NCBI RefSeq assembly: GCF_009663685.2
Contig: NZ_RCOG02000012.1
Coordinates: 62,846 to 126,845, forward strand
Length of the DNA stretch: 64,000 bases
Direction: 5' to 3'
Source of the DNA: Cupriavidus sp. U2
GTDB taxonomy: Bacteria > Pseudomonadota > Gammaproteobacteria > Burkholderiales > Burkholderiaceae
Shown: positions 8,980 through 17,202 of the stretch, piece by piece
Numbering within the stretch: position 1 is the first letter of the stretch
Layout of the letters: each line of letters begins with the position of its first letter
Position numbers and translations under genes: made by a program
The notes under the pieces: generated by a model
Told to the model about the DNA's origin: nothing
Database searches by the model: none
What the model saw: only the letters and a program-made list of their open reading frames with translations

Positions 8980-11406
8980 ATGTCCAATTTCATCGTCAAG
9001 AAAGTCGCCGTGCTAGGTGCCGGCGTCATGGGGGCGCAGATTGCCGCCCACCTGGTCAACGCCCGCGTGCCCGTGGTGCTGTTCGACCTGCCGGCCAAGG
9101 AAGGCCCCAAGAATGGCATCGCCATGCGTGCCATCGAGAACCTCAAGAAGCTGTCGCCGGCGCCCCTGGGCATCAAGGACGAAGCGGGCCTGATCCGCGC
9201 GGCCAACTACGAGGACGATCTCGAGCTGCTCAAGGAATGCGATGTGGTGATCGAGGCGATCGCCGAACGCATGGACTGGAAGCACGATCTCTACAAGAAG
9301 GTGGCGCCGCACCTGGCGCCGAACGCGATCTTCGCGACGAATACCTCGGGCCTGTCGATCACGTCGCTGTCCGACGGCTTCGACGCCGACCTGAAGGCAC
9401 GCTTCTGCGGCGTGCACTTCTTCAATCCGCCGCGCTACATGCACCTGGTGGAACTGATCCCGACCGCCACCACGAAGCCCGAGATCCTGGACCGCCTGGA
9501 GGCCTTCCTGACCACCACGCTCGGCAAGGGCGTGGTGCGTGCCAAGGACACGCCGAACTTCATTGCCAACCGCGTGGGGATCTTCTCGATCCTGGCCGTG
9601 TTCGCCGAAGCCGAAAAGTACGGCATTCCGTTCGATATCGTCGATGACCTGACCGGCACCAAGCTGGGCCGTGCCAAGTCCGCCACGTTCCGCACCGCCG
9701 ACGTGGTGGGCCTGGACACGATGGCCCACGTGATCAAGACCATGCAGGACGGCCTGGGCGGCGACCCGTTCGCGGCCGTCTACAAGACGCCGGCCGTGCT
9801 CAAGGGCCTGGTGGATGCCGGCGCGCTGGGCCAGAAGACCGGCGCGGGCTTCTACAAGAAGGAAGGCAAGGTCATCAAGGTGCTGGACGCCAAGACCGGC
9901 CAGTACGTGGATTCGGGCAAGAAGGCCGACGAGATCGTCGTGCGCATGCTCAAGAAGGACCCGGCCGAGCGCATCAGGCTGCTGCGCGAATCGACCAACC
10001 CGCAGGCGCAGTTCCTGTGGGCCGTGTTCCGCGACGTGTTCCACTACATCGGCGTCTATCTGGAGCAGATCGCCGGCTCGGCCGCCGACATCGACCTGGC
10101 GATTCGCTGGGGCTTCGGCTGGAACTCGGGTCCGTTCGAGGACTGGCAGGCCGCCGGCTGGACGCAGGTGGCGCAGTGGGTCAAGGAAGACATCGACGCA
10201 GGCAAGGCGCTGGCCAACGTGCCGCTGCCGGCCTGGGTGCTGCAAGGCCCGGTGGCCGACAACGGCGGCGTGCATACGGCACAGGGCTCGTGGTCGCCGG
10301 CGACCAGCAGCTTCGTCAAGCGTGCCGCGCTGCCGGTGTACGAGCGCCAGGTGTTCCGTGCCGCCATCAAGGGCACCGATGCGGCCGATCCGCGCCGCGC
10401 CGGCAAGACCATCGAAGAGAACGACGGTGCGCGCATCTGGACCAGCGAAGGCGCCGACGATGTGCTGGTCATCTCGTTCAAGAGCAAGATGAACACGATT
10501 GGCCCGGACGTGCTCGACACCATCGTGCGCGCCGTGGACCTTGCCGAAGCCGGGTACAAGGGCCTGGTGGTCTGGCAGCCGACGTCGCTCCAGCTGGGCG
10601 CGCCGGGCGGTCCGTTCTCGGCCGGTGCCAACCTGGAAGCCGCGATGCCGGCCTTCATGATGGGCGGCGCCAAGGGCATCGAGCCGTTCGTGAAGAAGTT
10701 CCAGGACACGATGATGCGCGTGAAGTACGCGGCGGTGCCGGTGGTGCCGGCCGTGTCCGGTATCGCGCTGGGCGGCGGCTGCGAGCTGATGCTGCATTCG
10801 GCCAAGCGCGTGGTGGCGATGGAAAGCTACGTGGGCCTGGTCGAAGTCGGCGTGGGCCTGGTGCCGGCCGGCGGCGGCCTGAAGGAAGCCGCGATTGCGG
10901 CGGCCAAGGCGGCGCAGGCTGCCGGCAGCACGAACTACCTGAACTTCGTCACCAGCCGTTTCCAGGCGGCGGCGATGGCCAAGGTGTCGACGTCGGCGCT
11001 CGATGCGCAGAAGATGGGCTACGTGCAGCCGACCGACACCATCGTCTACAACGTCCACGAACTGCTGTACGTTGCGCAGAGCGAAGTGCGTGCGCTGGCC
11101 AATGCCGGCTACCGCGCGCCGCTGCCGGGCCAGCTGATTCCGGTGGCGGGCCGCTCGGGCGTCGCCACGATCCAGGCATCGCTCGTCAACATGCGCGATG
11201 GCAATTTCATCTCGGCGCACGATTTCCTGATCGCGTCGCGCATTGCCGAAGTGGTGTGCGGCGGCGACGTGGAGGCGGGCTCGCTGGTCAGCGAAGACTG
11301 GCTGCTGGCGCTGGAACGCAAGGCGTTCATCGACCTGCTGGGCAACGGCAAGACGCAGGAGCGCATCATGGGCATGCTGCAGACGGGCAAGCCGGTGCGC
11401 AACTAA
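8980..11406 (+). CDS. 3-hydroxyacyl-CoA dehydrogenase / enoyl-CoA hydratase fusion
   Basis: An 808-residue bifunctional enzyme performing hydration and NAD-dependent oxidation in beta-oxidation. The dehydrogenase is N-terminal: GAGVMG (about residues 12-17) is the NAD-binding loop, followed by EAIAERMDWK and HFFNPPRYMHLVE. The hydratase lies toward the C-terminus, with IALGGGCELM as oxyanion-hole region and VEVGVGLVPAGGG carrying the catalytic acid. This order is the reverse of E. coli FadB, in which the hydratase comes first. ATG 8980 follows GGAG. The thiolase gene starts 23 bases later. Confidence 0.94.
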   Translation: MSNFIVKKVAVLGAGVMGAQIAAHLVNARVPVVLFDLPAKEGPKNGIAMRAIENLKKLSPAPLGIKDEAGLIRAANYEDDLELLKECDVVIEAIAERMDWKHDLYKKVAPHLAPNAIFATNTSGLSITSLSDGFDADLKARFCGVHFFNPPRYMHLVELIPTATTKPEILDRLEAFLTTTLGKGVVRAKDTPNFIANRVGIFSILAVFAEAEKYGIPFDIVDDLTGTKLGRAKSATFRTADVVGLDTMAHVIKTMQDGLGGDPFAAVYKTPAVLKGLVDAGALGQKTGAGFYKKEGKVIKVLDAKTGQYVDSGKKADEIVVRMLKKDPAERIRLLRESTNPQAQFLWAVFRDVFHYIGVYLEQIAGSAADIDLAIRWGFGWNSGPFEDWQAAGWTQVAQWVKEDIDAGKALANVPLPAWVLQGPVADNGGVHTAQGSWSPATSSFVKRAALPVYERQVFRAAIKGTDAADPRRAGKTIEENDGARIWTSEGADDVLVISFKSKMNTIGPDVLDTIVRAVDLAEAGYKGLVVWQPTSLQLGAPGGPFSAGANLEAAMPAFMMGGAKGIEPFVKKFQDTMMRVKYAAVPVVPAVSGIALGGGCELMLHSAKRVVAMESYVGLVEVGVGLVPAGGGLKEAAIAAAKAAQAAGSTNYLNFVTSRFQAAAMAKVSTSALDAQKMGYVQPTDTIVYNVHELLYVAQSEVRALANAGYRAPLPGQLIPVAGRSGVATIQASLVNMRDGNFISAHDFLIASRIAEVVCGGDVEAGSLVSEDWLLALERKAFIDLLGNGKTQERIMGMLQTGKPVRN

Positions 11407-11429
11407 TCCGCCAACGAGGAACCGACATC

Positions 11430-12626
11430 ATGAAACAACTGCAAGACGCCTACATCGTTGCGGCTACCCGTTCGCCGATTGGCAAGGCCCCGAAGGGCGC
11501 GTTCAAGAACACCCGCCCCGACGACCTGCTGGCCTCGATCCTGAAGGCCGCGGTGGCCCAGGTGCCGGGCCTGGACCCGGCGCTGATCGAAGACGCCATT
11601 GTTGGCTGCGCCATTCCCGAAGCCCAGCAGGGCCTGAACGTGGCGCGTATCGGCGCGCTGCTGTCCGGCCTGCCCAATACGGTGGGCGGCATTACGGTGA
11701 ACCGCTTCTGCGCCTCGGGCCTGTCGGCCGTGGCGATGGCGGCCGACCGCATCCGCGTGGGCGAATCGGACGTGATGATTGCCGCCGGCGTGGAATCGAT
11801 GAGCATGGTGCCGATGATGGGCAACTCGCCGTCGATGTCGCCGTCGATCTTCGCGCGCGACGAGAACGTCGGCATTGCCTACGGCATGGGCCTGACCGCC
11901 GAGAAGGTGGCCACGCAATGGCAGGTGAGCCGTGAAGACCAGGACGCGTTCGCGCTGGCGTCGCACCAGAAGGCCATCGCCGCGCAGCAGGCTGGCGAAT
12001 TCAACGACGAAATTACCCCGATCGAGGTAGTCGAGAAGTTTCCGGACCTTGCCACTGGCCAGGTCAGCGTCAAGACGCGTACTATCTCGCTGGACGAAGG
12101 TCCGCGCCCGGACACGTCGGTGGAAGGCCTGGCCAAGCTGCGCCCGGTGTTCGCCAACAAGGGCAGCGTGACGGCCGGCAACAGCTCGCAGACGTCGGAT
12201 GGCGCCGGCGCGCTGATTCTGGTCTCGGAAAAGATCCTCAAGCAGTTCAACCTGGTGCCGCTGGCCCGTTTCGTATCGTTCGCGGTGCGGGGCGTGCCGC
12301 CGGAGATCATGGGGATCGGTCCGAAGGCCGCGATTCCGGCCGCGCTGAAGGCCGGTGGCCTGACGCAGGACCAGATCGAGTGGGTCGAGCTGAACGAGGC
12401 GTTCGCCGCGCAGTCGCTGGCGGTGATGCGCGACCTGGAACTCGATCCGGCCCGCGTGAACCGCATGGGCGGCGCCATTGCGCTGGGCCATCCGCTTGGC
12501 GCGACCGGTGCGATCCGTTCTGCCACCGTGGTGCATGCGCTGCGTCGCCACAACCTGAAGTACGGCATGGTCACCATGTGCGTGGGCACCGGCATGGGGG
12601 CCGCAGGAATCTTCGAGCGCGTCTGA
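11430..12626 (+). CDS. fadA: Acetyl-CoA C-acyltransferase (3-ketoacyl-CoA thiolase)
   Basis: Last enzyme of the beta-oxidation cycle, cleaving 3-ketoacyl-CoA to acetyl-CoA and a shortened acyl-CoA. The 398-residue length is normal for the family. Catalytic residues are visible: nucleophile Cys94 in NRFCASGLS, His354 in GHPLGATGA and Cys384 in CVGTGMG. It follows the dehydrogenase/hydratase fusion after 23 bases and so completes the cycle in one operon. The degradative role is preferred over a biosynthetic thiolase because of the neighbours. Confidence 0.95.
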   Translation: MKQLQDAYIVAATRSPIGKAPKGAFKNTRPDDLLASILKAAVAQVPGLDPALIEDAIVGCAIPEAQQGLNVARIGALLSGLPNTVGGITVNRFCASGLSAVAMAADRIRVGESDVMIAAGVESMSMVPMMGNSPSMSPSIFARDENVGIAYGMGLTAEKVATQWQVSREDQDAFALASHQKAIAAQQAGEFNDEITPIEVVEKFPDLATGQVSVKTRTISLDEGPRPDTSVEGLAKLRPVFANKGSVTAGNSSQTSDGAGALILVSEKILKQFNLVPLARFVSFAVRGVPPEIMGIGPKAAIPAALKAGGLTQDQIEWVELNEAFAAQSLAVMRDLELDPARVNRMGGAIALGHPLGATGAIRSATVVHALRRHNLKYGMVTMCVGTGMGAAGIFERV

Positions 12627-12636
12627 ACGCGCCGCA

Positions 12637-12662
12637 GGGACAGCCCGGGGCAGGGCTGTCCC
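12637..12662 (+). terminator. Hairpin after fadA, weak terminator or mRNA stabiliser
   Basis: GGGACAGCCC (12637-12646) and GGGCTGTCCC (12653-12662) form a perfect ten-base-pair stem with loop GGGGCA. No T-tract follows, so it may stabilise the fadA 3' end or only partly reduce read-through into the degV gene. Confidence 0.5.
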
Positions 12663-12741
12663 AACCTTCGATCAGATGAAGAAATGTATGGACACGAAGA
12701 TGCCAACACGTTGACGCACTGACCCGGAGGAGAACAACAAC

Positions 12742-13698
12742 ATGCAGGAGACCGCCATTCTGGCCGACGCGGCATGCGACATGCCGCGTTCGATGATGGA
12801 CGCGCTGGGCGTCCGCACCATCCCGTTCCGCATCCGCGCCGGCGACCGCTTCGTGGTCGATACGCGCGACGAGGCCGCGCTGCCGGACCTCTATCACCAG
12901 TACCTGGTCGGCAAGCAGGACCACTACGCCGAATCGATCCCGCTGCTCGAACGCGAGCTGGAAGACCATCTGCTCAAGAACGTCGTGGCTGGCTGCGACC
13001 GCGCCATCCTGCTGACCATCGCCAGCAGCCGCAGCAAGCTCTACGCAAATGCCACGGGCGCCGTGGTGGGCACGGTTGCCCGCAGCTTCAAGCTGCGCAA
13101 GGACGCCGGCCGCAGCGGACTGTTCGACCTGACCGTGATCGACACCGGCGCCATCGGCCCCGGCCAGGCGCTGATCGTGCGTGAGGCGGCCCGCATGCTG
13201 GCCAATGGCGCGAAGGCATCCGAGGTGGTGGATGCCGTGGAGAGCCGTCTGCGCGACGCCGCGCACATGTTCCTGATCCCCGACGAACTGCTGTACATGT
13301 ACACGCGCGCCAGGCACAAGGGCGAGAACAGCATCACCTGGAGCCGCTACATGCTGGGCAGCGCGTTCAATATCCGCCCGGTGATCCGCATGCACCAGGG
13401 CGAGACCGAGGCGATTGCCAAGGTGCGCGGGGCCGAGGACGGCGTGCGCCGCCTGCTGGGCCATGCGGAAGCCTGTATCCGGGCCAGGTGCCTGCTGACG
13501 CCCGCCGTGGCCGCCGCCTATGCGGGCGATCTGGACGAGGTGGAATCGTGGCCGGCATGGCAGTCGCTGGCCGAGACCGCCGCGAAGTATGGCGTGGAGC
13601 TGATGCTCGCGCCGATGAGCCTGACCGTCGCGCTCAACGTGGGCGCTGGCGCGTTCGGCCTCAGTTATCTTTCCGACATGCCGCCACCGTTTGTGTGA
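12742..13698 (+). CDS. DegV family protein (fatty-acid-binding type)
   Basis: A 318-residue DegV-fold protein. The N-terminal ILADAACDMP resembles the DegV ligand-binding segment (S-D-S/T-x-D-x-P type). ILLTIASSRSKLYANA and LFDLTVIDTGAIGPGQ match the lipid-pocket strand and the serine/threonine-rich phosphate- or carboxylate-binding loops. DegV/FakB proteins bind single fatty acids, and FakB presents them to a kinase in Firmicutes. Here the gene is inside a beta-oxidation block, about 115 bases after fadA, so fatty-acid handling is likely. No FakA kinase gene is visible. GGAGGAG precedes the start. Confidence 0.87.
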   Translation: MQETAILADAACDMPRSMMDALGVRTIPFRIRAGDRFVVDTRDEAALPDLYHQYLVGKQDHYAESIPLLERELEDHLLKNVVAGCDRAILLTIASSRSKLYANATGAVVGTVARSFKLRKDAGRSGLFDLTVIDTGAIGPGQALIVREAARMLANGAKASEVVDAVESRLRDAAHMFLIPDELLYMYTRARHKGENSITWSRYMLGSAFNIRPVIRMHQGETEAIAKVRGAEDGVRRLLGHAEACIRARCLLTPAVAAAYAGDLDEVESWPAWQSLAETAAKYGVELMLAPMSLTVALNVGAGAFGLSYLSDMPPPFV

Positions 13699-13733
13699 GC
13701 GGCAGTCTGCATCACGACCGAGACGAGGAAGAC

Positions 13734-14510
13734 ATGAGCATTGCCACCCGCATCGACCAGGGCATCCTGACCATTGGTTTCGATCGCATCGACAAGAAGA
13801 ACGCCATTACGGCCGCCATGTACCAGACCATGGCCGACGCGCTGCGCGCCGCCGAATCCGATCACGCCGTGCGCGTGATCGTGATCGAGGGCAAGCCTGA
13901 GATCTTCACGGCCGGCAACGACCTGGAGGATTTCATGAAGCGTCCGCCGACGCAGGGCAGCGACGGCGTCCAGCCGCCGGTGTTCCAGTTCCTGCACGCC
14001 ATCAGCCATGCCACCAAGCCCGTGGTGGCGTCGGTCAGTGGCGCGGCGGTGGGCATCGGCACCACGCTGCTGCTGCATTGCGATCTGGTCTACGCGTCGG
14101 ACACCGCCAAGCTGTCGCTGCCGTTCGCGCAACTGGGCCTGTGCCCCGAGGCGGCGTCGAGCCTGCTGCTGCCCCGCCTGGTCGGCTATCAGCGGGCCGC
14201 CGAGAAGCTGCTGCTGGGCGAAGCGTTCAGTGCGCAGGAAGCGTTCGCGATCGGGCTGGTGACGAAGGTGCTGCCCGTGGCGGAGCTGTCGGACTACGTG
14301 CGCCAGCAGGCGGCGAAGCTGGCGGCGCTGCCGGCGTCGTCGCTGCGCGAGACCAAGCGGCTGATGAAGGGGGATGATGTGGCGACCATCGAGAGGAAGA
14401 TGGCCGAGGAGGGCGAGGTGTTCCGCCGCATGCTGGTGGCGCCCGAAGCGAAGGAGGCGTTCACGGCGTTCTTCGAGAAGCGCAAGCCGGATTTCTCGAA
14501 GTTCGACTGA
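13734..14510 (+). CDS. Enoyl-CoA hydratase/isomerase family protein
   Basis: A 258-residue stand-alone crotonase-fold protein. AGNDLEDFMKRP and SVSGAAVGIGTTLLLHCDLVYA form the two oxyanion-hole segments, followed by LPFAQLGLCPEAASSLLLPRLVG. In that last segment Glu is at the position used by hydratases or isomerases, so the exact reaction (hydratase or delta3-delta2 isomerase) is open. It closes the fad block 35 bases after degV, with GAGGAAG as ribosome-binding site, and is followed by a copy of the hairpin repeat. Confidence 0.9.
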   Translation: MSIATRIDQGILTIGFDRIDKKNAITAAMYQTMADALRAAESDHAVRVIVIEGKPEIFTAGNDLEDFMKRPPTQGSDGVQPPVFQFLHAISHATKPVVASVSGAAVGIGTTLLLHCDLVYASDTAKLSLPFAQLGLCPEAASSLLLPRLVGYQRAAEKLLLGEAFSAQEAFAIGLVTKVLPVAELSDYVRQQAAKLAALPASSLRETKRLMKGDDVATIERKMAEEGEVFRRMLVAPEAKEAFTAFFEKRKPDFSKFD

Positions 14511-14531
14511 GGCGGCTGTCTGGGTCTGCGC

Positions 14532-14555
14532 CCCTCTCCCGCTCGCGGGAGAGGG
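14532..14555. repeat. CCCTCTCCCGC hairpin repeat, copy 2
   Basis: CCCTCTCCCGC and GCGGGAGAGGG arms are separated by two bases, 21 bases after the enoyl-CoA hydratase stop. The flank TCTGCGCC before it resembles the flank of copy 5. Confidence 0.85.
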
Positions 14556-14622
14556 CGGGCGAGAGGGAAAGCCGGTTCAGCATGCCACGACCGGCAAGCA
14601 GAAACCGATGTCAGGCAAGCAA

Positions 14623-15024
14623 TCAGGCCGGCAACACGCGCGGCTGCCGGCTTTCGTCGGTGGCCACGTATGTCAGCGTGGCTTCCGTCACCTTGACGAT
14701 CTCGTGGCTGTGGCGCATCCGTTGCGCGTAGACCTCCACGGACACCGTGATCGAGGTGCGGCCCGTCTTGACGATATCCGCATAGAAACTGACCAGGTCG
14801 CCCACGAACACCGGGTGCTTGAACAGGAACGAGTTCACCGCCACCGTGGCCACGCGGCCCTGGGCGCGCTCCACCGCCGGGATCGAGCCGGCGATGTCCA
14901 CCTGTGCCATGATCCAGCCGCCGAACACGTCGCCGTGCACGTTGGCGTCGGCGGGCATCGGCACGACACGCAGGGCCGGGTTCTTGCCGGCTGGCAGTTC
15001 GGAGAGGGGGGCGGAAGTGGACAT
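14623..15024 (-). CDS. yciA: Acyl-CoA thioesterase, YciA type
   Basis: Hot-dog fold thioesterase that hydrolyses acyl-CoA. The 133-residue protein aligns by eye with E. coli YciA along its length: MPADANVHGDVFGGWIMAQVD holds the catalytic Asp and the Gly-rich turn, and the end YVATDESRQPRVLP matches too. I chose ATG 15024 because it gives the family length; ATG 15063 would add 13 residues, and neither has a clear ribosome-binding site. It faces the end of the fad block and is divergent from the ABC exporter gene, with about 113 bases between the starts. Confidence 0.9.
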   Translation of the reverse strand: MSTSAPLSELPAGKNPALRVVPMPADANVHGDVFGGWIMAQVDIAGSIPAVERAQGRVATVAVNSFLFKHPVFVGDLVSFYADIVKTGRTSITVSVEVYAQRMRHSHEIVKVTEATLTYVATDESRQPRVLPA

Positions 15025-15137
15025 GTCGGCGATCGATGAGAGCGGGAAATACGGGGAATTCATAAGGCAACAGGACGGTGGTCTGCCGGCCGTGGCGATC
15101 TCTGCGACAATCGCGGCATTGGCACGAATTCTAACGT

Positions 15138-17030
15138 ATGCGCCGCTATTCCACGACCGCCGAGCCCGCCCCCACGGAGCCGGCCAATGCACTGTTCAAG
15201 GGCGCCGGTGCGCCCCGCAGCGACTGGCAGACCGTCCGCAACCTGCTGCCCTACGTCTGGCACTACAAGTGGCGCGTGATGCTGGCGCTGGCCTGCCTGG
15301 TGGCCGCCAAGGTGGCCAATCTGGGCGTGCCGGTGCTGATGAAGAAGCTCGTCGACGCCATGGACATCAAGCCGGGCGACGCCACGGCGCTGCTGGTGGT
15401 GCCGGTGGGCCTGATCATTGCCTACGGGGTGCTGCGGCTGTCGGGCTCACTGTTCACCGAGTTGCGTGAAATCCTCTTTTCGAAGGTGACGCAAAGCGCG
15501 GTCCGGGAGATCGCGCTGCAAGTCTTCCGGCACCTGCACGCGCTGTCGCTGCGGTTCCACCTGGAGCGGCAGACCGGCGGCATGAGCCGCGACATCGAGC
15601 GCGGCACCCGTGGCATCCAGTCGCTGATTTCGTACTCGCTGTACAGCATCCTGCCGACGCTGGTGGAGATGTCGCTGGTCATCGGCTTCTTCTTCCTGCA
15701 TTACGACATCTGGTTCGCGGCCATCACGCTGTGCGCGCTGGTGGGCTACATCGCGTTCACGATCGTCGTGACCGAGTGGCGCACGCACTTCCGGCGCAAG
15801 ATGAACGAACTGGATTCGCGCGCCAACCAGAAGGCCATCGACTCGCTGCTTAACTTCGAGACGGTCAAGTACTTCGGCAACGAGGAATACGAGGCGCGCC
15901 GCTACGACGAGAACCTGCGCACCTATCGCACCGCGGCCATCCGCTCGCAGAACTCGCTGTCGTTTCTGAACTTCGGCCAGCAGGCCATCATCGCCACGGG
16001 CCTGATCCTGATCCTGTGGCGCGCCACGGTTGGCGTGGCGGCCGGCAAACTGACGCTGGGCGACCTGGTGCTGGTCAACACGCTGATGATCCAGCTGTAC
16101 ATCCCGCTCAACTTCCTGGGGGTGATCTACCGCGAGATCAAGCAGGCCACCACCGACATGGACCGCATGTTCGTGCTGCTGGGCACCCACCAGGAGGTGG
16201 CCGACAGCCCCGACGCGCCGCCGCTGCGCGTCAGCGGCGCCGAGGTGCGCTTTCGCCACGTCGGCTTTGGCTACGAATCGAATCGCGTGATCCTGCACGA
16301 TGTGGATTTCACGATTGCGGCAGGAACCACCACGGCCGTGGTCGGCCACAGCGGATCGGGCAAGTCCACGCTGGCCCGGCTGCTGTTCCGCTTCTACGAC
16401 GTGACGCAGGGCGACATCGAGGTGGACGGCCAGGACATCCGCCGCGTGCGCCAGTCCACGTTGCGTGCGTCGATCGGCATCGTCCCGCAGGATACGGTGC
16501 TGTTCAACGACAGCATCTACTACAACATCGCCTATGGCCGGCCCGAGGCCACGCGCGAGGAAGTCATCGCCGCCGCCCAGGCTGCCCAGATCGACCATTT
16601 CATCCGCGAACTGCCGCAGGGCTACGACACGCCGGTGGGCGAGCGGGGCCTGAAGCTGTCTGGCGGCGAGAAGCAGCGCGTGGCCATCGCCCGCACGCTG
16701 CTCAAGAACCCGCCGATCCTGGTGTTCGACGAGGCCACCTCGGCACTGGACTCGCGCACCGAGCAGGCCATCCAGGCCGAACTGATGCGGCTGGCGCAGA
16801 ACCGCACCACGCTGCTGATCGCGCACCGGCTGTCCACCGTGGTCCACGCCGACCAGATCCTGGTGATGGACCACGGCCGCATCGTCGAGCGCGGCACCCA
16901 TGCCGACCTGATGCGTGCCAACGGCCGCTACGCCGAGATGTGGCAGATCCAGGCGCGCAACGCCGCCCAGGGTTCGCCCGATGCCGACGCGCGCGACGTC
17001 GAGGTGGGCGACGCCACGCAGGACGCCTGA
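15138..17030 (+). CDS. Atm1-type ABC exporter (half transporter)
   Basis: A 630-residue inner-membrane exporter with the ATPase fused to six transmembrane helices, working as a homodimer. The membrane domain spans about residues 40-330 and contains ETVKYFGNEEYEA, a hallmark of the Atm1/HMT1 group. The nucleotide-binding domain has Walker A GHSGSGKST, signature LSGGEKQRV, Walker B ILVFDEATSAL and H-loop IAHRLST. Bacterial Atm1 homologues export glutathione derivatives and protect against heavy metals. No metal or sulfur gene adjoins it here, so the cargo is inferred from family. Confidence 0.92.
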   Translation: MRRYSTTAEPAPTEPANALFKGAGAPRSDWQTVRNLLPYVWHYKWRVMLALACLVAAKVANLGVPVLMKKLVDAMDIKPGDATALLVVPVGLIIAYGVLRLSGSLFTELREILFSKVTQSAVREIALQVFRHLHALSLRFHLERQTGGMSRDIERGTRGIQSLISYSLYSILPTLVEMSLVIGFFFLHYDIWFAAITLCALVGYIAFTIVVTEWRTHFRRKMNELDSRANQKAIDSLLNFETVKYFGNEEYEARRYDENLRTYRTAAIRSQNSLSFLNFGQQAIIATGLILILWRATVGVAAGKLTLGDLVLVNTLMIQLYIPLNFLGVIYREIKQATTDMDRMFVLLGTHQEVADSPDAPPLRVSGAEVRFRHVGFGYESNRVILHDVDFTIAAGTTTAVVGHSGSGKSTLARLLFRFYDVTQGDIEVDGQDIRRVRQSTLRASIGIVPQDTVLFNDSIYYNIAYGRPEATREEVIAAAQAAQIDHFIRELPQGYDTPVGERGLKLSGGEKQRVAIARTLLKNPPILVFDEATSALDSRTEQAIQAELMRLAQNRTTLLIAHRLSTVVHADQILVMDHGRIVERGTHADLMRANGRYAEMWQIQARNAAQGSPDADARDVEVGDATQDA

Positions 17031-17096
17031 CGATTGTCGACAATTGCTGCCGGCAACGCCTGCCGACAGCGGGCCGCGCACAATCATGGTTCGTCA

Positions 17097-17128
17097 ATGC
17101 ACCGCGCGCACGCCTTGCGCCGGTGCAT
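17097..17128. promoter_or_regulatory. Interrupted inverted repeat upstream of a sigma-54 promoter
   Basis: ATGCACCG (17097-17104) and CGGTGCAT (17121-17128) are perfect eight-base arms, with an inner GCGCA/TGCGC pair. The half-site TGCACC...GGTGCA is what NtrC-type activators bind, but the spacing is wider than the NtrC consensus and the site is only about 45-75 bases upstream of the expected start. It could be an activator site or an RNA hairpin. Confidence 0.4.
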
Positions 17129-17146
17129 GACGGGGTGGTGAAAAGC

Positions 17147-17161
17147 TGGCACGTCCCTTGC
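17147..17161 (+). promoter_or_regulatory. Sigma-54 (RpoN) promoter
   Basis: TGGCACG (17147-17153), four bases, then TTGC (17158-17161). The invariant GG and GC are separated by exactly ten bases, as sigma-54 RNA polymerase requires. Transcription would start near 17172, about 30 bases before the substrate-binding-protein gene. Confidence 0.8.
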
Positions 17162-17202
17162 GAAAAGCCCTCTCCAGAGAGATCAACTACTGGAGAAGGT
17201 TC

